Shown here: positions 24,856 to 34,944 of the stretch, piece after piece
Position numbering within the stretch: position 1 is the first letter of the stretch
Layout of the letters: each line of letters begins with the position of its first letter
From: Azadirachta indica
Lineage: Eukaryota; Streptophyta; Magnoliopsida; Sapindales; Meliaceae
Length of the DNA stretch: 64,000 nt
Assembly: GCA_022749755.1 (NCBI GenBank)
Contig: CM040444.1
Location: 4,405,009 to 4,469,008 of the forward strand
Direction of reading: 5' to 3'
The notes under the pieces: model-generated
What the model was told of the DNA's origin: nothing
The model's input: the letters and a program-made list of their open reading frames with translations, nothing else
The model's database searches: none
Translations under genes and position numbers: made by a program

Positions 24856-25885
24856 AGCTAATTAAAACGATCATGTGTTAAAGAAAAAATTGTATTGCTG
24901 TATCTAGTTTATTTTAAGGTGTAAAATATATGGGAATGTTCAATATTGTTGGGAAAACCAACCCAACAAGTATTTTTACGTAAATGGTATTTTTAATTTT
25001 GTTTCTTAAAAAAAAAAAAATAGTAATTTGACTACTTTGATGTTCTCCGTAAGACTTGGCCATGTTTGATAACTTTATTTTATTCATGACAACCATGTTT
25101 TGATTTCTCTTTTAAAAACAAAAAGTATATGATTTCAAAATCTCAATTAAACTGTAGGAATTTTCCTAAGCACTAAAGCACTTTTACTTGACAAAAGTAA
25201 CTACAAAGAGATGCTCTAATGATTCTGATACAGGAGCACGTGCAGCCTGCAAACAAGGACCAAAAGCTAACCACATAATAATAGTTGAATCAAATAATTG
25301 AAGCCAAATTGTGTGGACAGAAATTAGCAGGACAACTCAATAATTAAAACGAATAATCAACCTGGTAGCTCCACTTCTGTCTTTATCCGACCTAACTTTT
25401 TTTAAAAGCACCTTCACGTGAATATGGATACCCATTGGGGAAGCCGGGCGCACAAGATAAGGAGATAAGAATCTCCACCAAGAGACAACTCTTTTATGTA
25501 CTATTTTTGTCAAATTAATAAGAATAGTTTATTTTTTCAAATATTACTTCATTGACAGCTGAAAAATTTATGTCAAATGTTGACTCGATCAATGTCATAA
25601 TCGTTTTGATTACCTAATACAAATGTAAACTATTATATTTTATATGCAAGTAATGTGATAATAGAAATATTTGGTCATAAAACTCATAATAATAAAGTTC
25701 AGCAGTATTGAGAAGAAAAAAAAGTAGTCAAAAAGGGGGATTTTCAATAGTCAAAAAAGTATCCTGATTATTTACGGAAACATAATTGAGTAATATAACC
25801 ATTCCTCTTTCCTTAGAAATTTAAAGTTACATCTCGGTGATCTGCTCATAACTGATTCTCTATGTACCACAATAAACATAGCAAA
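24856..25885. other. WAK-2/WAK-3 intergenic spacer
   Basis: Contains the WAK-2 3' flank and the WAK-3 5' flank. The last ~200 bases share blocks with the WAK-2 flank, for example AGCA(G)TATTGA and ATCCTGAT..TTTACG.AAACAT, supporting tandem duplication that included the promoter. No other gene. Confidence 0.5.
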
Positions 25886-28417
25886 ATGATTCAGCAATTG
25901 CTGCTTCAGTTGCTTTTATTGTTGCAAGTAATATCAATGGCAAAAGCAGCAGCAGCAGCACCATCATTAACAAAGCCAAACTGTCCTTCCAGTTGCGGAA
26001 ATAATGTTAAAATTCCATTTCCATTCGGAATTGGAGAAGATTGTTACTTGGATGAATCGTATGCAGTAGAATGCAGATCCAACAAGCCAGTCCTCAGAAG
26101 CATCGACCTGGAATTGCTAGATCTCTCTCTACAAGCAAGCACAGTACAAGTAAATCAACCGGTTTTCAATTCTTGTAAGGATGAAACTGAAAAAGTAAGT
26201 CTCCTTAACCTGGAAACTCTGCCTTTTTACTTTTCCGTCGATAATATGTTCTACGGCATTGGCTGCGACAACTTTGTAGTAGTGTACTCCTCTAATGATG
26301 GTGATGATGATGACTATATTGTTGGCGGTTGCTTGTCCATTTGTCACCCAGAAAATAAGACACATGTTCATGAGTGCGGTGGCATCCAATGTTGCTTGAA
26401 TAATATTCCTCCGGCTCTTCAAATCTTGAAAATTTCTGTAAATAGCATAAATAGTGGAACAAGAAGCAACAGTCCGCACCAGGATTGCAAATATGCATTT
26501 TTGGCAGACAAGGCATGGATTCGAAAAAACATTAATAGTACAAAAGATGTTCAAATTTTGAAGCAAATTCCTGTCACATTGAATTGGAGGATATCCAATT
26601 CTTCTTATGGCAAGTTAACATTGAATAAGTCTCCAACAAATGGATCAAGCTTTGAGTGTGTAGCTGATGAAAGTGGACTTATGAAATGTATTTGCCTTGA
26701 AGGCTACGAAGGAAATCCATATTTTCCTCGAGAATGTCAAGGTAAGCTTAATTCTTAACTAAATCGTATCTACGCAAATTACATTTCGATTAAGAGAAAT
26801 TAAGTCACCAATGAAAGCGAAATTTAGAGTTTCTCTTAATTAAATAGACCTTTTTTGAGCTTTTTCATTGAAGAATTAGTCTCTCATTAGTCCTATATTT
26901 TCTTTTTTTTCTTTTTGGTTCTCCATGACAGATATTGATGAATGTAAGAGTGGAAAGCCTGACATTTGCAAGTCAAATATGGTTTGTCAAAACTATAAAG
27001 GAGGCCACCGTTGTATTGCTCCCAAAAACTCGAACGTTCATATGGTCATTTTAGGTATGCCTCTTTATTTCTATTTGATATTCTCAAATAACATCGCAAA
27101 GTTTTTTTCACTGATGCTATACTAAATAAATTAAGAAAAGGTTTACTGCTTCTTTCGATGTTTTTTTAACTAAGAATACAAGGTTCATATCAGACGGAAC
27201 TTAGTGTTATGCATGTCATAATTGTATTAAATCTCTTCTATATTAAATAGAAAGATTGGGCCACAGGTATTGGTACAGGACTTGGAGGTTTGTTTCTTCT
27301 CATTGGAGCATGTTGGTTGTGCATGAAAATAAGAGAAAGAATGAAGAAGAAAGAGCGAAATTTCAAAAGAAATGGTGGTTTACTTTTACAAGAGAAGCTG
27401 AAAACATTTGGTGGTGGTGCTGATAGATGCAAGATATACAATTCGAAGGAATTAGACAAAGCCACTGACCATTTCAATGTCAATAGAATTATTGGTCAGG
27501 GAGGTCAAGGTACCGTTTACAAAGGAATGTTGGCAGACGGAAGAATCATTGCAGTAAAGAAATCCAAAGTTGCAGCTAACGTGAAGATTGAAGAATTCAT
27601 TCACGAAATTGCAATTCTTTCGCAAATTAACCATAGAAATGTGGTTAAACTTTTGGGTTGTTGTTTAGAGACTTATGTTCCTCTATTAGTTTATGAATTC
27701 ATTCCCAACGGAACCCTTTTTGAGTATATTCATGATGAACATGAAGAGATTCCTCTGACATGGGAGATTAGATTACGGATTGCTATAGAAGTTGCAGAAG
27801 CACTTTCTTACTTGCACTTTGCTGCATCCTTACCCATTTATCATCGAGATGTCAAGTCAACAAATATATTGTTAGATGATAAATACAAAGCAAAGATAGC
27901 TGATTTTGGGACTTCAATATCTATTGCCATTGATCAAACTCATATCACTACAAAAGTACAAGGAACTTTTGGATATTTGGATCCAGAATATTTTCATTCA
28001 AGTCAATTTACTGAAAAAAGTGATGTCTATAGTTTTGGAGTCGTTCTTGCTGAACTTTTAACTGGAGAAAAACCAATCAACTCAACATGGGCAGAAGAGG
28101 GTAAAAATTTGGCAATAATTTTTGTAACTTCAATGGAGGAGAATCACTTATTTGATATTCTTGATGCTCGAGTAAGAGAAGTGGCCATGGGAAAGGAAGA
28201 AGAGATTCTAGCAGTTGCTAATGTTGCCAAAAATTGCTTAAACCCAATTGGGAAGAATAGACCTACAATAAAAGAAGTTGCAAAGGAACTAGCGAGAATA
28301 AGAGCTTCCAAAAAAGGTAGTAATGAGCAGCAAAATTATGAAGAGGTTGAGCATGATAGAACTGAATTAATTGAGCCTGGGGATGTTGCTTCTTCATCAA
28401 CACTTCGGTCAGAGTAG
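25886..28417 (+). CDS. Wall-associated receptor-like kinase, WAK-3 of cluster
   Basis: Predicted receptor kinase of 709 residues; exons 25886-26741, 26932-27054 and 27267-28417, GT-AG, phase 1. The ATG at 25886 (MIQQLLLQL) is preferred to one eight codons upstream at 25862 because the paralogues start at the equivalent point. Signal peptide about 1-20; an alanine run follows (AKAAAAAPS). GUB_WAK starts near residue 30 ([20 protein letters not shown]). EGF-like segment [12 protein letters not shown]; half EGF in exon 2 ([22 protein letters not shown]). Membrane span about 328-347. Kinase: Lys424, HRD 519-521, DFG from 539, LDPEYF, and the RD arginine is present. The ectodomain has an acidic insert (DGDDDDY) near residue 143 not seen in the other copies. 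Role as for the family: wall-to-cytoplasm signalling. Confidence 0.93.
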
Positions 28418-28912
28418 AGATCAAATAACTGTTGTATAGGTCATTGTAAGGAATTCCTATGCTTTAGAAAAAGAAAAAAAATGCAAAATGGATTGCTGAT
28501 CTAGTATATATTTATGGTGTTATTCGAAATATTAAACATCATGAACATTATTTATTTAAAATATTACATATATGTAACAATAAATCAACCGTACTATAGT
28601 CAATCCACTTGAATTAAATCAATCAATTCATCAATAAATGTTTCTGTCTGTCGGTGGATAAAAAGCTGCCCATGTGAATATACACTAAAAAAATAAAATT
28701 GAAAAAGTTAGGCGGAAAAGAGAGTTTCACGAGATAAAACAAGGAAAAAGAGGAAAAAAAAAAGTTGCATATGCAAATTGTTTATACAAATTTATATTCA
28801 AAGGACTGATATAACATAATATTAAAGAAAAAATATAGAAGTTAATGCATGTAATAAATAAAAAATGAAAAAGAGAGAAAGAATGTTGAGATAAATCTTG
28901 CCTCTGAAATAA
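28418..28912. other. WAK-3 3' flank and spacer
   Basis: AT-rich, no gene. The end near 28893-28912 (reverse strand) reads TTATTTCAGAGGCAAG, which resembles a mutated copia primer-binding site next to the LTR that follows. Confidence 0.4.
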
Positions 28913-29585
28913 TGTGTTAACACTAATTTAATTGAATTAAGATTGCAATATGATGAAAACTTATTAAGGTCTAACCAAAGAATGACCATAAAACACAAAT
29001 ATAATAAATAAGATCAAAATAAATAAAAATTTACGTGGTTCAGTAAAATTATTTATATCTATATAACAAACTCATATAATTAAGATCTTTTCTTTAAAAA
29101 TAAAGATGGAATTTATATAAAATGACTCTCTTCTATGAAATTATCTCTCTTCTACTTGTTTTTTTTTTTTTTAATTTCTTTGGAATGTGGAAATTTTATA
29201 ATACCCACGATTCTTTTACATAAATACCTTAGAAAATCCTAAAAGACCATAATTCAAGTTAATAGTTGTTCCCAAGTTCTCTAGTTCTTAATTTTTAGGG
29301 TCCTTGGGCTAGTGGTCACTCAACCTCCTCAAGTTAGCATAACAAATCTACATAGAATTTTTGAGTTTTTAGTCTCCTTCAAGTCAAGATGACAACTTCA
29401 TCTTAACTCTTTGGATTCTAAGATACCATATCTAATTCTCTTCAATTTAGGATAACAACTCTACCTTAACTCTTTAAGTTCTTAAATTTTCAAGTTCCTA
29501 GGTTCTTTGGTAATATAGCTGTCTACTTCAAGTCAAAGATTCACGAGTCTTAGCAAACCTCAATTTGAAGCATCTATTCTTTACA
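28913..29585 (-). mobile_element. Copia LTR, same family as 1525-2060
   Basis: Read on the minus strand, this begins near AAAGAATAGATGCTTCAAATTG and ends in TTAACACA. It matches the relic at 1525-2060 in several blocks, and a third relic at about 31180-31640 more weakly. It directly follows (in minus orientation) a copia RNase H tail at 29640-29886, as a 3' LTR should. No target duplication could be identified because the other side is truncated. Confidence 0.65.
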
Positions 29586-29639
29586 ATTCTCCATCTTTCT
29601 TTTAATTCTTTTCCCTCTAAACGTTCTTACTCAAGCCAT

Positions 29640-29887
29640 CTTTTTTATAAGCTACTAATGCCTACCAAGTTCATACATGCACTAAACTTAGCGCTTGGTA
29701 ATGAATTTGTCAGAATATCAATAAAATTGTCATCGATATGTATCTTCAGCAATTCTACAAATCCCATGACAATCTTATTCCTGATGAAATAAAGTTTAAC
29801 ATCTACATGTTTAGTCTTTTCATGATGCATTGAATTCTTCTTAAAAAGGGAGATTTTCTTGGTTAACCAGTCTTGCGTTTGCAGTTT
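29640..29887 (-). mobile_element. Copia RNase H C-terminal remnant inside WAK pseudogene
   Basis: The minus-strand frame contains the C-terminal part of a Ty1-copia polyprotein: KTKHVDVKLYFIRNK, then KIHIDDNFIDILTNSLP, which correspond to the family's TKHIDxRxHFIR and ENPADxxTKxLP motifs. It is joined without interruption to the WAK ectodomain frame upstream, so the open frame is a fortuitous chimera. Gag, integrase and reverse transcriptase are absent. Confidence 0.8.
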
Positions 29888-30187
29888 ATCCTGGCAAGAA
29901 CTGATCACTGGCTGGTTTACTTCCATCGTGCTTCGTCTAAGTGAGATGTTTAGCAATTCCAGGCCGATGCTTTTGAGGATTGGTTTACCAGAATTGCAAT
30001 CTATTGCATACGAATCGTAACAATCTCCTCCAATTCCAAATGGAAATGGAATTGTAACATTATTTCCGAAAGTGGTTGGACAGTTTGGCTTGGTTAATAA
30101 TGGTGGTGGTGGTGGTGCTTTTGATATTGATTTTATTGGCCATGAGAGAAGCAATATAAGCACCTGAAACAGCAGTTGCAGAATCAT
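29888..30187 (-). pseudogene. Truncated WAK pseudogene (ectodomain start only)
   Basis: About 100 codons match the first third of exon 1 of the intact WAKs: signal peptide MILQLLFQVLILLLSWPIKS, a proline run, [29 protein letters not shown] and QPVISSCQD. Homology stops at 29888, where copia sequence begins. A conserved cysteine of the GUB_WAK motif is replaced by Phe (TTFGNN for SSCGNN), and the CYLDESYA region has lost codons. No EGF, membrane or kinase parts remain on this strand in the following 1 kb. Confidence 0.9.
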
Positions 30188-30970
30188 TTTGGTATATGTT
30201 TATTGTGAGATATTAATGTAGAGTTTTAACTTGGCAAAACCTGAGCTGCCTAGATCTTTAAACTTATGGGGAAAGAAGAATGGTCATATTTCTCTGCTGC
30301 TTCTTAAACGCGGTCTCCATATTTAATTCCAAGTTGCATATATAATAATAGAACATTTTGAAAAAACAATCAAAACCCACTTTCAACTAAAACTTCTAGA
30401 AAAGCGGTCTTTGGAATTTAAGTGCCGAAAGCCCGCAACTTTGTGTGGACATTCCCATAATTCATGGTAATTTTCTTTTCCTTTTAAATAGAATTACTGA
30501 TCTATTATGTGGACATTCCCACTGCTTTTGTGTATCAGACTTGTCCTATTATAAGATCGGTAGATCCCACCGTAGCTCATTCATTGCATGGAATTCTCTT
30601 TCATTGTAGTTTCTTTCTACCTCTTTTAATTCTCTTTTTTCCTTGTCCTTTTCCTTTTTTCTTTGGTCGTTAGTTTATCTCAAGAAATCTTGATTTTCTT
30701 TTTAATAGCAGTGGAACTCTATCTCCTTGCTTTTCACTCGCGGGACTCCTTTTATTTTTCTCCCACTGAGGTATAAAAAATTAGTGACTGCAGGTTTCAC
30801 GTGTTACATATAGTGCATGTGCTTATAGAAATAGCTTTTCCTAATTTTATATTGAATAAATTAAGAAATTTGTATCTCCAGTCAAAGCAAACGCGTCCCC
30901 ATTGTTGACTTCATGGGATAATTGCTGTCTACAAAATTTGTCTTCAAGTTCGACCAACAGTAAAGAAGAA
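30188..30970 (-). promoter_or_regulatory. WAK upstream block, second copy
   Basis: The flank of the truncated WAK matches 32744-33440 and the inverse of 11340-12015: GCAAAACCTGAG.TGCC, AAGTTGCATAT, TGTGGACATTCCCACTG (30508-30524, with a partial second copy at 30444-30457), TTTCACGTGTTA (CACGTG 30798-30803), GTGCTTATAGAAAT and CTTCAAGTTCGACCAACAG near 30942. The gene it would drive is broken. Confidence 0.7.
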
Positions 30971-30987
30971 GATGAGTTGAAAACAAT

Positions 30988-31093
30988 TTCTATGGTTTTC
31001 TATTGAAGAGAAGATGATATGTGTCGTGTAATCTCAAAACTTCTATGGTTTTCTATTGAAGAGTAGATGATATGTGTCGTGTAATGTCAAAAC
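30988..31093. repeat. Two-copy tandem repeat, 53-bp unit
   Basis: TTCTATGGTTTTCTATTGAA occurs at 30988 and 31041. The remainder of the unit (GATGATATGTGTCGTGTAAT) is identical in both, with only a few substitutions overall, indicating a recent duplication. Confidence 0.9.
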
Positions 31094-31179
31094 CATCCAA
31101 CTAGGCCCAAGAGCTAAATAATAAATTTTTGAGATTCTTCGCTTCTCTATTACTAATAATGCATCTCTCCAATATTATA

Positions 31180-31640
31180 ATCCTGATTTGAGGATCAGTC
31201 AAGGTGACTGAGAACCCAAGAACCAAAGGAGCAATTGAGGTGGATTAGGTTAAATGATGCTAGATGCTAACATGGGAGATTAAATCTCAAGCTGGTAGAG
31301 ATCGGTTAATTAGTGTTTTAGGGCTCTCAGCGTTTTATTGTAAAAGAATAAGGGTTATAAAAATTTGCATTCTAGAGAAATCAAAAAGGGGATGATGTCA
31401 AAATAAAAGAGAGTCATCTTGTAAACATTTTATCTTTTATTTTTCATGTTTTTGTTACATAGATGTAAGTAGTCTTGCTAAACTATGTAAAATCTTATTT
31501 ATTTTGACATTCTAGTTTGACCTTGTTATTTTGTATTTATGCTTATTTCTTGGTCCGATCTTACTAGGATTTCATCTTGTGTTACTCTTGATTCAGTTAG
31601 ATTGGTGTAAAAGTATTGTATTGTTTTTGGGATTGAGATC
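31180..31640 (+). mobile_element. Diverged copia LTR remnant
   Basis: Shares ordered similarity with the LTR relics at 1525-2060 and 28913-29585: GAGAACCCAAGAACC, a GGTTATAAAA segment, TATTTTGTATTTATGCTTATTTCTTGGTC and CTTGATTCAGTTAGATT near its end. No coding sequence adjoins it. It sits between two WAK relics and abuts the foldback element. Confidence 0.45.
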
Positions 31641-32372
31641 TCCAACATAATTACTATATATAAATAATGGAATAGGATTTAATCCTAATCTTCTCTCTCT
31701 TTAACTTTCAAAGAGATGTTACACGTGTTAATATTTAAAATAGAAAATTAAAACTTGATTTAATAAATTTTACTCATTTACTATTATAATTTATTACAGT
31801 TAAAAGTAAAACTTATTATTTTTATCTAATCACTAAAAGCCACCTTTGACTGTCATTGTTGGCCACCACTAGTCGCCATTAACCACCAACTAATGTCGTC
31901 CCTTTGGATCACTGTGAATATCATTGAAATCATGGTTGAATGTTCAATATAATAGTATTATTTTTATCACCATTTGAACACCATGCGTGATAGATTTGAA
32001 GTTAAATGTTTGGAATTCAAAATTTTAATTTTAGATTTACAACAAATGTTATATAGTGATATAAATAGTACCATTATATAAAATATTCAATAAAAATTTT
32101 AATTATATTTATAATGACCCAATTGAAAGAAGTTAGTTGATGGACAATGGCAGTCAACAATAGCGATCAATGGTGACTTTTAGTGGTTAGATAAAAAAAT
32201 AATAATAATTTTTTACTTTTAAATTGCAGTGAATTATAATAGTAAATGAGTAAAATTTATTAAAATCAAATTTTAGTTCTTCATTTTAAATATTAACATG
32301 TGTCAACGTTTTTTTAAAAGGCAAAAGAGAGAGGAGATCAATCGATCCCGATCCATAAATAATACATTATTT
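31640..32372. mobile_element. Foldback/MITE-like element with ~250-bp inverted arms
   Basis: The left arm (about 31645-31895) is the imperfect inverse of the right arm (about 32115-32372). Shared pieces include GTTAATATTTAAAAT, AATAAATTTTACTCATTTAC, TATTATAATT and CACTAAAAG(C/T)CACC. The spacer is about 220 bases and carries no open frame. Such long arms with no transposase fit a foldback or Mutator-related non-autonomous element. Transcription across it would form a long hairpin. Confidence 0.75.
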
Positions 32373-32644
32373 GTTAACCAACCGTAGGAAATGTAATTCT
32401 TATCTTTTCACCTACCAAAATACTTGAAACCACAGTGCATGGTGTAATACAATAATTGGTTGAAATAGATGTTATCACGTTTCTTTGACAACGAAAGCAC
32501 ATTTGGATCACTTTTAAGATAGTAAAAGAAAGCTTGTCAAAATTAAGTAAAGAGAATTTGAATATGATATTCATCAGCAAAGCCATAACGGAGGAAATCC
32601 CGACAAAATATATTCCACATCCTCGAACTTAGAAAGTAAGAGAA
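32373..32644. other. Unassigned spacer between foldback element and WAK relic
   Basis: A minus-strand frame continues from the WAK relic through here (LSSRMWNIFCRDFLRYG) but has no clear WAK similarity and no recognised domain. I regard it as non-coding or unrelated sequence joined by deletion. Confidence 0.4.
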
Positions 32645-32743
32645 TGGTGGCGGTGGTGGTGGTGGTGGTGGACCGCTTGCCGTTGATATTACTGGCCTTG
32701 AGAGCAGCAATATAAGCACGTGAAACAGCAACTGCAGAATCAT
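32645..32743 (-). pseudogene. WAK pseudogene: signal peptide and proline run only
   Basis: ATG at 32743 starts MILQLLFHVLILLLSRPVIS, closely matching the signal peptides of WAK-4 and the 29888-30187 relic. A CCA/CCG triplet expansion coding for a run of about nine prolines follows. WAK similarity then ends abruptly; the cysteine-rich domain and everything downstream is missing, with the foldback element about 270 bases further on. The 5' flank is still well preserved. Confidence 0.85.
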
Positions 32744-33925
32744 TTTGCTACGGAAGAGACTTAACTTTGCAAAACCTGAGGTGCCTCGCTCCTCAAATTT
32801 ATAACCAAACAAAGAGGAATCGTTACATTTCTCTGCTGCTTCTTCCACGCGGTCTTCATATTTAATTTCAAGTTGCATATTACAATAATACAAAATTTTC
32901 TAAAACCAATCAAACGCCAATTTCGTTTATAACTTTTAGAAGAGCAGTATTAATTAAGGTCGTTTTCAATTGAAGTGCTGCATTATAATAACTGGCTTAC
33001 TTATTAATTATCTGGACATTCCCACTGCTTTTATGTACCAAACTTGACCTCTAACAATCAGTAGATCCCACAACAACTCCCATCATTTCATGAAATTCTC
33101 TTTCACAGTAGTTTCCTTCTTCCTTTTCTTCTCTTTATTTTATCTTAGAAGTCTCAATTATACTTTATTTTACCTTGTCCTTTAATGGCGGAACATCCTT
33201 TTTATTCGTTCCCACTAGGGAATAAAATATTAGTGATTGCTTTCACGTGTTATGGTGCGTGTGCTTATAGAAAAATGGATTTTCCAAATTTTATATTGGA
33301 TAAGTTAAGCAACTGGTGTCTATAGTCAAATAAATGAGGCTCAGGCTGACTTGTAATTTACGTTGTCTCCATAATAGAGTTCATTACAATTGCTGCCAAC
33401 ATATTTTGGCTTCAAGTTCGATCAACAGTTCTGTTAGTTTTCTTAGTTTCATGATTTTAAAAACATTTTAGTTTCTGTTATTGTAAGCAACGGTTTCCAA
33501 TAATTAGATGGTTTTATGTTATTTTGTTCATAACAAATAATTTAATTAAATAGACCCAAAAAAAAACTCTAAAATAAGGAAAACATAATTTAGAGTCTTT
33601 GAAATATCAATGTTAGAATAAATCTGACTCCTTTTGTGAGGTTTTATTTAAAAAAAAATGTTAGAACCAATTCAGACCGTGATGAGCTTCTCCCCTTGAT
33701 CTATCTCCATAACTATCTTACTTTTTACTTAATATTGATGATAAGAATCAAAGTTAAAATCTTTTCAAAATAAAAGATTAAAAAGGATGATCCAAGATTC
33801 ATTGTTATTGATTAATGAAAAAAAAAAGTGGCAGCAATCAAAATAAGACCTACCATCAATATCTCATAACGCTTGGAACTAGCTACTGTATACAGCTTCG
33901 ATCTCCAAACAAATTTCTTGATATA
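32744..33925 (-). promoter_or_regulatory. WAK upstream block, longest copy
   Basis: About 1.15 kb of 5' flank that is matched in inverse orientation by 10865-12015. Landmarks: CAAAACCTGAGGTGCC near 32767, AAGTTGCATATTACAATAAT near 32871, TCTGGACATTCCCACTG (33011-33027), TTTCACGTGTTATGG (CACGTG 33244-33249), GGCTTCAAGTTCGATCAACAG near 33410, and GGAACTAGCTACTGTATACA near 33875. Preservation of the flank beside a nearly deleted gene suggests recent loss of the coding part. Confidence 0.75.
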
Positions 33926-34944
33926 TTTTATTTCTATTATAATTCTTACCTAAATTTCCGTCTCAAGTAATATAGTATCTATTGGATGGATATTTAGATG
34001 ATATAATAAATTATTTTGAAAATTTACAAATTTATTATTTATTAGAGGAATAGGACATTATTTAAGATTAAATTTTAGAAGTATACATGAGACTTTTAGT
34101 ATAATAAAAAAAAAAACTAAAAAAGAAAAGTAAAAAAATCAGATTCCTCTGTAGCCATCAGGCTTCGTCGGGGCTCTTCGGTTAGGCTTCGGTTAAGCAA
34201 AATTTAGTTTAATGATAAATCTAAAAAATTAAAAATATATACCATGCCAAACTATAATATATATATATAATATTAAAAATTAAATCAAACTGGATCAATT
34301 TGACTGATTAAATTTTAATAGAGTATTAATTTTCCATCAATTCATAATTTTATAAATAAATAATTCTCTATTTAATTAAATTTTGTTAAAATTGAAATGA
34401 ATTTAACCTTTGCCTACCTAATCTTAAGCATTGTTACACTTAAAATTTAGGAAAATGGACATCGGTCTTAAAAAAAAAAAAACTGTTTTTAATATTTGAA
34501 AGACAATTATAATGAAAGTTTTAAATATAATGAAGATGTTACATCATTGGTACATTCATCTAATAAATTTCTAAAATATAAATTTATATTAAAATTAGCC
34601 AATTATATTACTAATAGGGAGAAACCATAAAACACATGTTGTGTAGTTATTAGATAGTCCAATTGACACCCTTATTTATCACCTTTACAATAACATGAAC
34701 ACTGGCTTGCAAATATCATTTAAATCTTTGAACAAATTAGACAACTAACGAAACAGTAAATCGATTGTAAAGCCAAATTATGTGGGCAGCAATGGGCATC
34801 ACCTAAATAAGAAAGAGGACAACCTGTATTTCAAATCAGCTTAAGCCTCCCCTTTAACTGGAGAATTCCATTAGAAACTTTAATATTCCACACAGCGAAT
34901 TAAATTAGGAATAATACAACATTTGTTTCTTCGTAATTTCTCAG
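33926..34944. other. Intergenic spacer and WAK-4 3' flank
   Basis: AT-rich. A small GC-richer patch near 34140-34195 (GGCTTCGTCGGGGCTCTTCGG) is unassigned. No open frame of note. Confidence 0.4.

Noticed and set aside
26129..26566. 145-codon minus-strand frame in WAK-3 exon 1
   Set aside because: Antisense shadow of a well-supported coding exon; similar shadows occur opposite the other WAK exons.
31640..32372. Possible microRNA precursor
   Set aside because: Arms are far too long and imperfect for a canonical precursor; a foldback transposon explains the structure better.
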